Assembly (NCBI GenBank): GCA_015478945.1
Contig: JABUQX010002825.1
Coordinates: 65,001-80,000, forward strand
From: Trachelipus rathkii
Lineage: Eukaryota > Arthropoda > Malacostraca > Isopoda > Trachelipodidae
DNA: 15,000 nucleotides
Reading direction: 5' to 3'
A program made the translations under genes and the position numbers. This document shows positions 1 through 9,610 of the stretch, one piece after another (position 1 is the stretch's first letter; every line of letters begins with the position of its first letter). The notes under the pieces are model-generated. The model saw only the letters and a list, made by a program, of their open reading frames with translations. It had not been told where the DNA came from and ran no database searches.

Positions 1-28
1 TATATATATATTATTAAATTGGCCATTG

Positions 29-437
29 TTCCCACCATTGGGGTGGTTCGGTTCCACCTCCTTTTTGGATGGAGTTGAAGCTAAGGCTAAAAGGCTTATA
101 ACTGTCCCCATACTTTCTGACTCCTTGACCCTCTTTCTCTGCGTCGTGAAGTCGGCCCTATCTCTTACCATAGGAACTACAACGGCAAGTGCTAGAGAGA
201 ATTGACCTCTCGCATTCCTCTCACCACTGGCGTCACCCTCGTAATACAAGAGGTCCCTTGTTCTCTCATGAATATTGCGTGAATATTGGAGACTCAAGGA
301 TCACTCGTTGTGGTACCTCCTTCTTTCAGGCCACATCTGTTTTGTGGAACTCCTTGCCTTCTTTTATTTTCCCCGCAATATTCAATCTTCCTCTATTTAA
401 GTACCGCGTCTGCGCCCACCTGAGGGAATTGCGTTAG
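29..437 (+). pseudogene. LINE reverse transcriptase C-terminal relic
   Basis: This is the last part of a non-LTR retrotransposon polymerase, which copies element RNA into DNA at a nicked target. The reading crosses three frames. Frame 2 (about 29-115) gives a W-x-GSTS-x2-LDGVEAKAKRLI stretch. Frame 1 (127 to about 235) gives DPLSLRREVGPISYHRNYNG and contains a TAG at 193-195. Frame 0 (to 437) gives NTRGPLFSHEYCVNI and then LWNSLPSFIFP and FKYRVCAHL. The order LD-x-V-x-x-KAxRLI, LSLRR-V, YY-GKC, LWNSLP, FK-x-x-V-x-x-HL is the usual end of Jockey/CR1-group reverse transcriptases, known to me from the family. No catalytic part lies in the window, so the copy is 5'-truncated or begins upstream. 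Frame breaks show it is dead. The superfamily name is tentative; a LINE origin is fairly sure. Confidence 0.75.
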
Positions 438-578
438 GCAAGGGACAGGTGGGTTTACTTCCATTTATTTAATGTTTTTCTTTATGTAATTTTTTTTTTA
501 TTTATTATTTTTTTTTTGGCCCCCTCCGTTTGAAAAGGGCATTGCCCGTGAGTGGTTGTATCATGTAAAAAAAAAAAA
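438..578 (+). mobile_element. LINE 3' UTR and poly(A) tail
   Basis: The stretch following the reverse transcriptase tail is T-rich, holds a short GGGC-ATT-GCCC hairpin at 537-547, and ends in twelve A at 567-578. A 3' UTR closing in poly(A) directly after the coding end is what target-primed LINE insertion leaves. The A tract merges into (TA)n, so a target-site duplication cannot be read. Confidence 0.65.
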
Positions 579-596
579 TATATATATAATATATAT

Positions 597-662
<66 letters not shown>

Positions 663-703
663 TATAGTATATATATATATATTATATATATATATATATA
701 TAT
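579..703. repeat. (TA)n microsatellite
   Basis: About 125 bp of alternating TA with a few TAA/TTA interruptions, starting right at the LINE poly(A) tail. Such arrays often grow from LINE tails. The tyrosine/isoleucine reading frames on both strands here are repeat artefacts. Confidence 0.95.
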
Positions 704-968
704 TGTGCTGGTGTGCATTACTATATATTAATTTATTTAATATATAGTTTATTAATGTCCCCTTAAACATTCTCTTATTTTTATTATTCATTATTAAGTT
801 TATTATAGATTTCATTTTATTTATATTAGTTTTATAATTATCATTTAAACTTATTATTAACATCATTTAAACTAACTGAAGTTAAATGTTTGTTTGACTA
901 TTGTTATTAGATTTTCCCATTCCTGCTTGCCTATCCCACCAAGTCTTGCCTTCCTTGAATTAACTTAC
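704..968. other. AT-rich stretch, no feature seen
   Basis: I found no convincing gene, repeat or RNA here. If the exon at 969-1163 is real, this would be the start of its downstream intron on the minus strand. Confidence 0.5.
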
Positions 969-1163
969 CCTATTAATATTTTCTTTTAACATGATTTTCA
1001 TATTTAAAGTTTGAATCATCAATATCTCTTTAGGTGGACAAACATTTTGAATTAGTGTGCATTCACCACTATTCCTGTCCATAGGTAACTTCTGTTATTT
1101 GGGACTTTCCTTGTTCCAAATAACACCAGTAAATTCAAACACTTCTGTCCTATCTTTTTCCAT
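969..1163 (-). pseudogene. Candidate coding exon with splice donor, one internal stop
   Basis: On the minus strand an ATG at 1163-1161 opens a frame of exactly 65 codons ending in AATAGG, followed by a strong splice donor, GTAAGT, whose first base is 968. The frame starts MEKDRTEVFEFTGVIWNKE, has one in-frame TAA at codon 23, and continues through GECTLIQNVCPPKEILM. Composition looks like real protein rather than AT noise, and it ends at a consensus donor in phase 0. I do not recognise the family. Repeat segment A1 begins two bases upstream of the ATG, so the repeat could be its 5' region. It may be an exon of a mobile element or a decayed host gene; chance is possible given the short length and the stop. 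Confidence 0.3.
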
Positions 1164-1164
1164 A

Positions 1165-1327
1165 TCTGTCCAACTCCTTCTTCCTTCGATATTTAAGAGG
1201 ATATTGCTACACACAATATACTTTTTTTTTTCTTATTATGAGTGGCAATTGTCCAATCATTGACTTTATAGCTTAGGTTATATTTTAATTATGGTTCTGT
1301 TGTAAATGCACTGCATTTAAACTGCAG
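1165..1327. repeat. Interspersed repeat copy A, segment A1
   Basis: This segment matches 13068-13216 in the same orientation. Shared blocks include CTCCTTCTTCCTTCGAT, AGGATATTGCT and GTCCAATCATTGACTTTATA, and both copies stop at the same CTGCAG. The right end is a near-palindrome, CTGCA-TTTAAA-C-TGCAG. By eye about 80% of positions agree, with small deletions in the other copy. Confidence 0.85.
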
Positions 1328-1530
1328 GGGCATTCCGTGACAAATCAACCAAAATTTGACATTTGTAACCATAAAGTCCTGGATTTTGCTTACATTTTGC
1401 TATGCAAGAGAGTTTTTGACCATGATTCCAATGGTGCCACTTCCATGTCTCTACAACCAACTGTTCTCGAGATGTGGGTGTCATTTTTCGGGTGGGGACA
1501 TGGGGTCCCATATTTTGGGTGGCTATATCT
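1328..1530. other. Segment A2, present only in copy A
   Basis: It lies between two repeat segments that also occur near 13 kb, but has no partner in this window. It includes GGGGACATGGGGTCCCA, a partly palindromic GC-richer patch. Overlapping short frames on both strands have no recognisable domain and I do not call them genes. Confidence 0.5.
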
Positions 1531-1812
1531 CAGAAACTTTTAAAGTAAACCCTACAATATTAATATCATTGGATTCGTCTTGAAATGTGCTTTCAGATGA
1601 TTTAAATTTCTAATATCTAAAGTAATTCTACAAAAAGTTATTTAAAAAAATATTTTCCTTCACCTTCCCCCCCCGTACAATCAATTTCAAAAAAAAAATT
1701 TCTTATTTTCAATTTAAACCATCTATCTACAAATTCCAAAAATAAATTCAATGGGCACTCTATGGGATCATTCTCAAAAACAACTTTGAAAAAATTTGGT
1801 TTTTCAGTTTTT
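1531..1812. repeat. Interspersed repeat copy A, segments A3 and A4
   Basis: This segment matches the reverse complement of 12411-13071, interrupted there by a 354 bp insert. A4 (1675-1812) is very similar, sharing CAATTTAAACC, ATCTACAAATTCCAAAA, CAATGGGCACTCTATGGGAT and AAATTTGGTTTTTCAG. A3 (1531-1683) is more diverged, sharing ATTCGTCTTGAAA, AGTAATTCTACAAAAA and a C-run before GTACAATCA. Weaker similarity may go on to about 1843. Confidence 0.88.
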
Positions 1813-1843
1813 AACAAAAATTTTGCTTTTTCGAATGTCTGAA

Positions 1844-2360
1844 GATAGAAATAGGTACAGGTCTGTAGGTCTACTTAACTCTTTAATAGAAACTCAACTC
1901 TTATTGTTAATCATGACTTTTATTTTGGTATTTAAATATAAACCAGAACTTTACAACATAAAATTTTCATTTCATAATAATAATTAAAAGTAGTAACCAA
2001 AACTTTAGTTAACTAAATGTCAACAAATATATACTGTATATATTTTAAAAGTTATATACCTACTAGAAACTAAAAGTAAAATTAAAAGATACTATGAAAC
2101 CCTAATATCTAGAATTAAAACATACCAGACATTGTTAAATTATTTATTATTAATTGATGGAGCTAATAAAGTTTCTAAAAAATGCTGATAGAAATTGAAG
2201 TAAGATGTGGTTAAGTTTGCAAAGAACCTGTAGTTTATATATAAATATAAATTTATAAAAGTGAAACCCTTCTTTGATAAGACTATCCCAACCCACTTAA
2301 TAGCATTATAAAGGCATAGAATGTACTGACCAATTTTTGGTGTTATGTTTTTTATATTTT
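1844..2360. other. AT-rich stretch, no feature seen
   Basis: No gene, RNA or clear repeat was found. A short 63-codon frame at 1796-1987 overlaps the repeat end and has no recognisable content. Confidence 0.5.
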
Positions 2361-2549
2361 CAATTATTTCTAATTGTTCGTCTAACCCTATTTATTGGAT
2401 TTTCATACATACTTTTAATGGCTGCTATCAATCTTTCCGGTATGCCATACACCTGGTCTTATCTTCATGGAAAATATTAAGATCAGCAGTAACTTTTTCC
2501 TGGTCTGAAATCGTGCTGCCATTTTTCGATTTGGTCTACTTCCTCTTCC

Positions 2550-2550
<1 letters not shown>
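2361..2550 (-). pseudogene. RTE-like LINE reverse transcriptase relic
   Basis: Minus-strand translation gives two pieces typical of RTE-type non-LTR reverse transcriptases. From about 2551 to 2490 it reads EKWQHDFRPGKSYC, matching the FRPGRS motif. From about 2451 to 2392 it reads VYGIPERLIAAIKSMYENPI, matching the YGIP-x-x-(I/L)-(V/I)-x-x-I-x-x-(L/M)Y block. In an intact enzyme these are separated by some tens of residues holding the catalytic KAFD segment; here only about 40 bp with stops lie between, so that segment is deleted. A stop follows soon after the second piece. The relic is flanked by (ATT)n on the side where its N-terminal part would lie. Family recognition is from remembered motifs. 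Confidence 0.65.

Positions 2551-2624
<74 letters not shown>
2551..2624. repeat. (ATT)n microsatellite
   Basis: About 24 perfect ATT units, ending almost where the 5' LTR begins. It creates a polyleucine run in a plus-strand frame that is not a gene. Confidence 0.95.
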
Positions 2625-2628
<4 letters not shown>

Positions 2629-2629
2629 T

Positions 2630-3095
2630 GGATTCTTTTTTACAGTTTTGGTTGAAGAATCCTCTACTATCTTTAAGGAAGTTAGAAGTTTGGCTTCTTC
2701 AACTAAAGACACTCTACATGTTTAGGAAAAATTTTTTTTTTTTATGTAGATAGTTAGTTATGTTTTATTTATTTATTTTTTTCAGTGCCAACGTTAAACA
2801 GAGATTTAATCTATGATGTACTTTATATTAAATATAAAAATATGAGATTTTAGTCAAGATACATTAAAATGAAAGATTTAAATGTATAAAGGAAAAATAA
2901 ACGTGTAAAAGTGAAATATTGTTCATAAGTGTAAAAACATTTATTTAAAGTTAAATTGACTTTACTGAATTTTCTAATCAGTGCAATAGTTAGGTCATTT
3001 AAGTTTCTTTGATTATTTTGTATATATTACGGTAAGAGCGGAAGTAGGGCCCTACCCCATTCTAATGATCCTGATATGTATAGAAGGTTGAATTA
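2630..3095 (+). repeat. 5' LTR of the copia element
   Basis: This copy matches 7514-7974 over nearly its full length, from TTTTTTACAGTTTTGGTTG to the ATATGTATA...GTTGAATTAA end. It carries an A/T-rich TATA-like run near 2835-2844 and a poly(A) signal AATAAA at 2896-2901, as expected for an LTR that starts and ends the transcript. The exact left end is uncertain by a few bases because it abuts (ATT)n and the two copies differ there (GGATTC against GGATGATTC). Confidence 0.92.
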
Positions 3096-3260
3096 ACTTA
3101 AATAATTGAAGTTAGTAATCACTTGTTATAATCTTCTATGGACTAAAAAGGAAGTCTATTAAAGTAAGTCTTTAATCTCATGCATTTACTTTTATTGAGG
3201 GTATAATCAATTATAAATCTGTTACTTTTTTGAAAAAAACTTGCACCCTATTTAAGAATC
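3096..3260 (+). other. Untranslated leader between 5' LTR and gag
   Basis: A noncoding stretch of ~165 bp. I looked for a primer-binding site complementary to a tRNA end or to initiator tRNA and could not identify one; copia elements may use internal tRNA fragments, so absence of a simple match is not decisive. Confidence 0.5.
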
Positions 3261-4160
3261 ATGGGAGGAAATAAGAAAGATAAAGAAGAGAAAACCCATG
3301 AAACGGTAGAAAGAGGAGAAAAGTGCCCTAAATTCAACGGGGAAAAAGAAGAATATGCTGAATGGAAAGGAAAAGTAGAAGATTGGGTGTGGAATATGAA
3401 AGACATAGTTAGATTTCCAGGGATCAACATTCAAAATGCTTTGTCCAGAGAACCATGGCAATTGGTAAGATATAAAAAGAGAGGATATCGCAATAGGTGA
3501 AGGATGGAAGGAAATCATCAAAATTCTAGACAAAAAATATGGAATAGATGAAAAAAGAACAAAGATCAGAAACATGAATGATCTCTTCAGAATTATGAGA
3601 GGAAAGGAAGAAAGCATGGTAGATTATGTAAGTAGATTTGATGCCACCTTAAGGAAAAGTATTGCTTCAGGAATGAAGGAAATGGATGAAACAAACTGGA
3701 GGTTTGTTGTTTGTGAGGAGTAGGTTAGATGAACAAGATGAAAAAATCGTGATGAGTAGTTTAGATGGAGAGATGAAATACAAGAGAGTGAGTGAAGTAT
3801 TGATAGATATTATGGGAGATAGCATTAAAGGAGCTCAAGGAAAAAATGAAAGGGCTTGGTTGAGTGAAGGTGAAAGGAAAAAAGATACAAAATGTTTTAA
3901 TTGTCATAAAGAAGGACATATGAGGTATCAATGTCCTGAAAAAAAGGAAAAAATAATTTGTAAAAGTTGCCGCGGAGAAGGACATAGTGAATCGGTCTGT
4001 AGATTTAAAGACAGATTTTGTACCACCTGTGGAAAAAAGGGTCACCTGAGATATCACTGTTCAAGATTCAGTGAGAAGAAAGTGGAAGATAATAAGGGAG
4101 AAGTAGTTTTATTAGGAGAACTTCATATTGACAATTATGAAAGAAATGAAAGAGACGTTT
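3261..4160 (+). pseudogene. gag: Copia gag with three CCHC zinc knuckles, frameshifted
   Basis: Gag forms the cytoplasmic virus-like particle and packages element RNA. The start at ATG 3261 is chosen because it is the first after the LTR and opens MGGNKKDKEEKTHETVER, then KFNGEKEEYAEWKGKVEDW, a pattern usual near the start of copia gag. The frame shifts at about 3480 (frame 0 to 1) and about 3710 (frame 1 to 2, with a TAG at 3721-3723 in the abandoned frame). The last part (3893-4060) has three perfect C-x2-C-x4-H-x4-C knuckles: C70-C73-H78-C83, C92-C95-H100-C105 and C112-C115-H120-C125, numbered from the ATG at 3686. Most copia gags have one or two, so three is at the high end. Protease follows in the same frame. 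Confidence 0.88.
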
Positions 4161-4672
4161 GGGGTATAATAGACACAGGATGCCCAAATACAGTTGTTGG
4201 TGAGTTGTGACTAGGATATATAATGAGTTCAATGAGCGAGGAAGAATTAGAAGAAATGTACCTAACAGAAAAAAAGATATGCAAAAATTATTTTTTTGGT
4301 AATGAAAAATTTCAAAGTAAAAGTAAAATGAATATTCCAATCTTCTTTGGAGATAGAAAGGTTTATCTAGAAACAGAGATTTTAGAAGGTAATATTCCTC
4401 TGCTTATTGGAACTAGAGTACTCGAAAAACTCGAATCAAAAATTAATTTTAAAGAAATGATACTAGAATGCAATGAACTTATAGAAAGGAAAAAGATTCC
4501 TTTTGTGAAAGATGAGAAAGGTCATTTGAGAGTAAAGCTGAGAACTAGACAAGAAGGAAAAAGTGTCTGGTTAAATATAAAGGAAGAGAGATGGTTAGAG
4601 GATGATGAGAAATGGGGAAGAATTGTAGGAAACTTCACCTTCAATTTGGACACTGCAGTTTTGAGAAACTGA
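4161..4672 (+). pseudogene. Copia aspartic protease with in-frame stop
   Basis: The retropepsin cleaves the polyprotein inside the particle. Its active site reads WGIIDTGCPNTVVG with the catalytic Asp codon at 4172-4174 (DTG). A TGA at 4208-4210 interrupts the frame soon after, and the same frame then stays open from 4223 to 4669. The later NIPLLIGTRVLEKL (near 4393-4434) matches the hydrophobic IPLL(L/I)(G/S) block near the C-terminal end of copia proteases. The region after it leads toward the zinc-binding module before integrase. The frame ends at TGA 4670-4672, while the homologous reading moves to another frame at about 4636. A product from this copy would end after the DTG motif. Confidence 0.82.
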
Positions 4673-5914
4673 AAGAATTAATCACCCAGTATGCCAAAAA
4701 CAATCAAAATTTTGAGATAAATAAAAGGGAAAAATATTAAAAAGTTTATGTGAAAATTGTGATATTTGTAAGAGATTTAAAAAAAAACTCCTAGCAAACC
4801 TGTAGTAGGTTTGCCCTTGGCTAAGAAGTTCAATGAACTTATAGCATTAGATATTGGTGAACTGGACGGTGATAAATTTCTTGTATTAATAGATTGGAAC
4901 ACTAGATTCTGTCAAGCAAAATGGATAAAAAGTAAAAGACCTGAAGAAATGATAGAAATTGTAATGGAAAGTTGGATAGGAATTTTCGGTCCACCAGAGA
5001 AAATACTAACTGATGGAGGAAGGGAATTCCAGAATAAGGAATTTACAGAATTTACAGATAGTTTTGGTATTGAACTTTTAAGCACAGCAGGCGAAAGTCC
5101 GTGGAGCAACGGTAAATGTGAGAGAATGGTAGGAATTATCAAGGAGAGTTTAAGAAAAGTCAAAGAAGGAAAAACAGGAGGAAAGAAATGGGCTCTTTAT
5201 TGGATAGTGAATGCGAGAAATGGAATAATCTCGACTGGTGGTTTTTCACCTAGACAGAAAGTGTTTGGGATATATAATACAGCAATGAAAGAAGATTACA
5301 CTCCGGCTCAATTAGAAGAAAATTGGGAAGGAATGAAGTTGAATGAGATTATGGAAATTCAAGGAAAAATACAGGAAATTGTACAAAGTATAGATTGTAA
5401 GAATAGAATAAAGAGAGCTTTAAAACAGAATGTAAGACATCATAAACTTGAGGAGGCAGAATTAGGAGACAAAGTTTTCTATAAGAAGAGGAATGAAAAC
5501 AGATGGAGAGGACCTGCAAAAGTGGTGGGAAGAGAAGGAAAAACTGTGTGGGTGAGACATGGAGGTAACATGAAAGAAATCAACAAAGTGCATATAACAA
5601 GAATACAAAAGATAAATCAAGAAGATGAAGAGGATGAGAGAGAGGAGAACTCATCAAGTAAAGAAGAGGAAGATAGTAGTGAAGATAGTGAGGAGGAGGA
5701 GGAGAATAACAAAGACAAAGATTTAAATATATCAAAATTAAAGATAGGAGGAGAATATATAGTTAAGCAGCCCGATGAAGAAAGGTGGATAAAAATTAGA
5801 ATTGTAAGTAGAGGAGGAAAAAAAGGAGGTAAATACAAATATTCTTATAATATTATAAGAGAAGACAATGAGAAAAAAGAATGGATAAACCTAAAAGATT
5901 ATGATGTGAAGTGA
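4636..5914 (+). pseudogene. Copia integrase (HHCC, DD35E, SH3-like tail)
   Basis: Integrase inserts element cDNA into the genome. The zinc-binding module is split over two frames: HLQFGHCSF (frame 1, from 4636) and LCENCDICKRF (frame 0, from about 4746). A further shift in the A-run at 4779-4787 restores frame 2. The long open part begins at TTG 4811, so there is no true start codon there. Counting that codon as 1, catalytic residues are D14 (IALDIGEL), D68 (ILTDGG) and E104 (NGKCERMVG), exactly D-x35-E for the last pair. FSPRQKVFG lies at 145-153, and an SH3-like module with RWRGPAKVVG and KTVWVRHGG spans about 218-266. Next come an acidic tract (271-300) and a second small module (311-362). 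The catalytic core looks intact. Confidence 0.9.
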
Positions 5915-6638
5915 AAGAAAATATTAGTGGAAAGACAAAGCAAAATAGAATAGAGAATGAGGAAGAAACAGCCATAATGGATGATGAAGAAATATATTTA
6001 GGAGAAATGGAAGATTGGAAAAATGGCGAAAGAGTAAAAAGTGCCAAAAATAAGGAACTTTTAAGCTGAAAGGAAAATGAAGTATATGAAGAGGTTGATT
6101 TGAATAAGAACATGAGACCTGTGAGAACAAGATGGATAATAAGTCAAAAAGAAAAAGAAGGAGGTATATGTTGTAAAGCACATCTTGTTGCTAATGGATT
6201 CATGGAAAAAATCGACAAAGATAGTGTGGCTTGTGACTCTCCAACTTTATCACCTGAAGATTTAAAAATTCTACTTACAATAATAAAAATGAATGATTGG
6301 AAAATAAATACTTTAGATGTAAAAACTGCCTATCTTCAAGGAAAAAACTTCAAAAGAGATGTATATTTAGTACCACCAGAAGAAGCTAAGACTGAAAAAA
6401 TTTGGAAACTCCAGAAGGCAGTATATGGTTTAAATGATGCCACAAGAAGTTGGTATGACAGTATGAGTGAAATAATGAAAGAAACAGGAGGTGAGAAAAG
6501 TAAAGTTGAAAAAACAATTTTTTAGGGAAGGAAAATGGTAACCTTATAGGGATAATGGGAATTCATGTTGATGGCATGATATATGGTGGTGAAGTGAATT
6601 TTCATGAAAAAATAATTGGAAAGATTAATCAAAATTAA
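5905..6638 (+). pseudogene. Copia reverse transcriptase, active site degraded
   Basis: This domain copies element RNA into cDNA. Frame 1 opens at 5905 after a shift from integrase; a TGA at 6067-6069 sits where a Trp codon is likely. Motifs in order are VRTRWIISQK, KAHLVANGF (family consensus KARLVARGF), INTLDVKTAYLQG with the first catalytic Asp at 6316-6318, VYLVPPEEA, and KLQKAVYGLNDATRSWY. At about 6520, in a T-run, the reading changes to frame 0, which gives GNLIGIMGIHVDGMIYGG. The family motif there is (Y/H)VDD; here the second Asp is replaced by Gly (GGC at 6573-6575). Frame 0 ends at TAA 6636-6638. Loss of that metal-binding Asp would abolish polymerase activity even with frames intact. 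Confidence 0.88.
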
Positions 6639-7482
6639 AGGTGGGAAGTGTAATGAGAGAAGATTTTCAATATATAGGAATACACATAAGCGAAAAAAAT
6701 GAAGACATTATAATGAATCAAAATAAATATATTCAAGAAAAATTAGATAAGATTGACATGGAAAAAAGAATTAATTTGAATGACATTTTAAGTAATGAAG
6801 AACAGACGTCATACCGTTCTGTATTAGGAAAACTCAATTGGCTAGCTCAGCATACTAGGCCAGAGTTGAGCTTTTCTGTGAGCAAACTAAGAAGAAATAT
6901 GCAATGTGCTAATGGTCATAACTTGAAGGAAATAAATAAAGTAGTTGAAAAGACAAAAAGGATAAAAACTGTTAGTAATAAAGAAATTGAAGGAAAATTA
7001 GTTCTCGAAGTTTATCCAGATGCATCTTTTGGAAATATTGATGAAGGTCAGACTCAAATTGGTTACTGTGTATTATTAAGAGATAGTAATGGAAAGAAAA
7101 ACACGATTGTGTGGAAGTCAAAATTAGCAAAAAGAGTTGTAGGTTCAACTTTAGCAGGTGAAACTATGAGTATGGTAGAAGCAATAGAATGGGCTGAATA
7201 TATAAAATATTTATGAGAGTATATAGAGAGATGATAGAGGAAGATTCCAAAATAGATATAATTGTTAAAACAGATTGCAAATCTCTTCGTGATAATATTC
7301 GGTCTGAAGCAGGAGTTAAAAATAGAATGTTAAGAATAGATATGTTAAATATTAAATCTAAATTGGAGGATGGTGTTATTACCAACATAGAATGGATAAG
7401 CAACAGGGATCAAGTTGCTGACAGTTTAACCAAAGAAAAAGGTAATAATAAAATCTGGAGTTTATTAAAGTTACTACACTAG
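6638..7482 (+). pseudogene. Copia RNase H and polyprotein C-terminus, frameshifted
   Basis: RNase H removes the RNA template during cDNA synthesis. Frame 2 runs from about 6638 to TGA 7214-7216, first with the thumb/connection region (DFQYIGIHISEKN; SVLGKLNWLAQHTRPELSF, the usual Y-R-S-x-L-G-x-L-x-W-L block). It then gives PDASFGN with the first catalytic Asp at 7019-7021 and STLAGETMS with Glu at 7160-7162. After a shift to frame 1 near 7213, VKTDCKSL supplies Asp 7273-7275 and NRDQVADSLTK supplies Asp 7420-7422. All four DEDD residues are thus present but in two frames. The stop TAG at 7480-7482 ends the polyprotein against the polypurine tract. Confidence 0.9.
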
Positions 7483-7501
7483 GAGGAAAGTAGGAGGAAA
7501 A
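7482..7501 (+). other. Polypurine tract of the copia element
   Basis: A purine-only run, GGAGGAAAGTAGGAGGAAA with a T at one position, lies between the last stop codon and the 3' LTR. In LTR elements such a tract resists RNase H and primes plus-strand synthesis. It sits a dozen bases before the LTR homology begins, slightly further than usual, so the true LTR end may lie closer to it. Confidence 0.65.
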
Positions 7502-7513
7502 ATAAAATATAAT

Positions 7514-7974
7514 TGGATGATTCTTTTTTACAGTTTTGGTTGAAGAATCCTCTACTATTTTTAAGGAAGTTAGAAGTTTGGCTTCTTCAACTAAAGACAC
7601 ACTACATGTTTAGGAAAAAAATTATTTTTTTATGTAGATAGTTTTATTTATTTTATTTTTTTCAGTGCTAACATTAAACAGATTTAATCTATGATGTACT
7701 TTATATTAAATATAAAAATATGAGATTTTAGTCAAGATACATTAAAATGAAAGATTTAAATGTATAAAGGAAAAATAAACGTGTAAAAGTGAAAGATTGT
7801 TCATAAGTGTAAAAACATTTATTTAAAGTTAAATTGACTTTACTGAAATTTCTAATCAGTAAAATAGTTAGGTCATTTAAGTTTTTTTGATTATTTTGTA
7901 TATATTACAGTTAGAGCGGAAGTAGGGCCCTATCCCATTCTAATGATCCCAATATGTATAAAATGTTGAATTAA
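7514..7974 (+). repeat. 3' LTR of the copia element
   Basis: Direct copy of 2630-3095, with an ~9 bp and a 2 bp deletion and scattered substitutions. Homology fades after GTTGAATTAA. A matching target-site duplication on both outer sides is not evident; the left side is buried in (ATT)n. Confidence 0.92.
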
Positions 7975-8481
7975 GTTATAAACTACTCAACTTAAGACAT
8001 AATTACTTTAAAATAATTTGAGAATTGAATAATTATGTAAAAAGTTATAGAGAGGTAAACCAAAAAATTGACAGCGTTTGATGATGTGGTACCTGTGCCC
8101 CTTAAATGTTAAAAAGTTCTCCCATTGTACATAATTACATATATTTATGCTCAAATAAGCCATTTATAAATATAAATATGAAAACCTATAAATATAAATA
8201 TAACATTCAAAATAAGGCAGGTGGGGTAACTTTGAACACCTGTTCAAAGTTATCCAAACTGCCCATTTCCAAAAATTTGAGAAAAATTCAAAAAGAAAGA
8301 AAGAAAAAACAAAAAGAAGACCACCATATGGTAATTTAAGTACTATACTAGAGCATAATTTAGGCTAGCATAACTTGAAAACTGAAGTATTTAAAAAAAA
8401 GTTATAGTTAGTTGAACAAAAAAATTGTTCAAAGTTAGTCAATGTTACGGTAACTCAAATATCTCAAATATTTTGTTAATT
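7975..8481. other. AT-rich spacer with recurring GTTCAAAGTTA motif
   Basis: No gene is supported; a 77-codon frame at 8106-8339 is lysine/asparagine noise over A-rich DNA. The stretch contains the palindrome at 8224-8255 and, about 180 bp later, another TTGTTCAAAGTTA (near 8427-8440) followed by GTTACGGTAAC, an 11 bp odd palindrome. Confidence 0.5.
8224..8255. repeat. Inverted repeat, 15 bp arms, 2 bp spacer
   Basis: The left arm GGGTAACTTTGAACA and the right arm TGTTCAAAGTTATCC are reverse complements except for one position (a G-T pair in RNA). With only CC between them they would form a tight cruciform or hairpin. Confidence 0.9.
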
Positions 8482-9268
<787 letters not shown>

Positions 9269-9327
9269 ATTTGAAAGAATGAGTAAGCGAGGGAGTGAGT
9301 GAGTTAGATAGAAGAGATATAGTAGTG

Positions 9328-9610
<283 letters not shown>

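Larger units (their letters stand above)
2627..7974 (+). mobile_element. Ty1/copia LTR retrotransposon, GalEa-like, inactivated
   Basis: Two direct repeats of ~460 bp (about 2630-3095 and 7514-7974) bound a 4.4 kb internal region. Domain order is gag, protease, integrase, reverse transcriptase, RNase H; integrase before reverse transcriptase is the defining copia order. A polypurine tract abuts the 3' LTR; no clear tRNA primer-binding site is visible after the 5' LTR. About ten frame changes or stops break the coding region, several at A or T runs (for example 4779-4787 and 6518-6523), so assembly indel error could add to true decay. The LTRs differ at roughly 16-17 aligned positions plus several indels, about 4% by eye, implying an old insertion. 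Assignment to the GalEa type rests on the style of the RNase H and integrase C-terminal modules and is an inference. Confidence 0.93.

Noticed and set aside
556..866. Tyr/Ile-rich reading frames on both strands
   Set aside because: They are translations of the (TA)n array plus AT-rich flank.
1317..1583. Overlapping 64-75 codon frames on both strands in segment A2
   Set aside because: No domain, no splice context, and they overlap each other on opposite strands inside a repeat.
2345..2725. 126-codon plus-strand frame with polyleucine
   Set aside because: It runs through the antisense of an RTE relic, (ATT)n and the start of the LTR; not a gene.
3248..3617. Minus-strand frames of 60 and 121 codons opposite gag
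   Set aside because: Shadows of the purine-rich gag coding strand.
8106..8339. 77-codon Lys/Asn-rich frame
   Set aside because: A-rich composition without domain or promoter.
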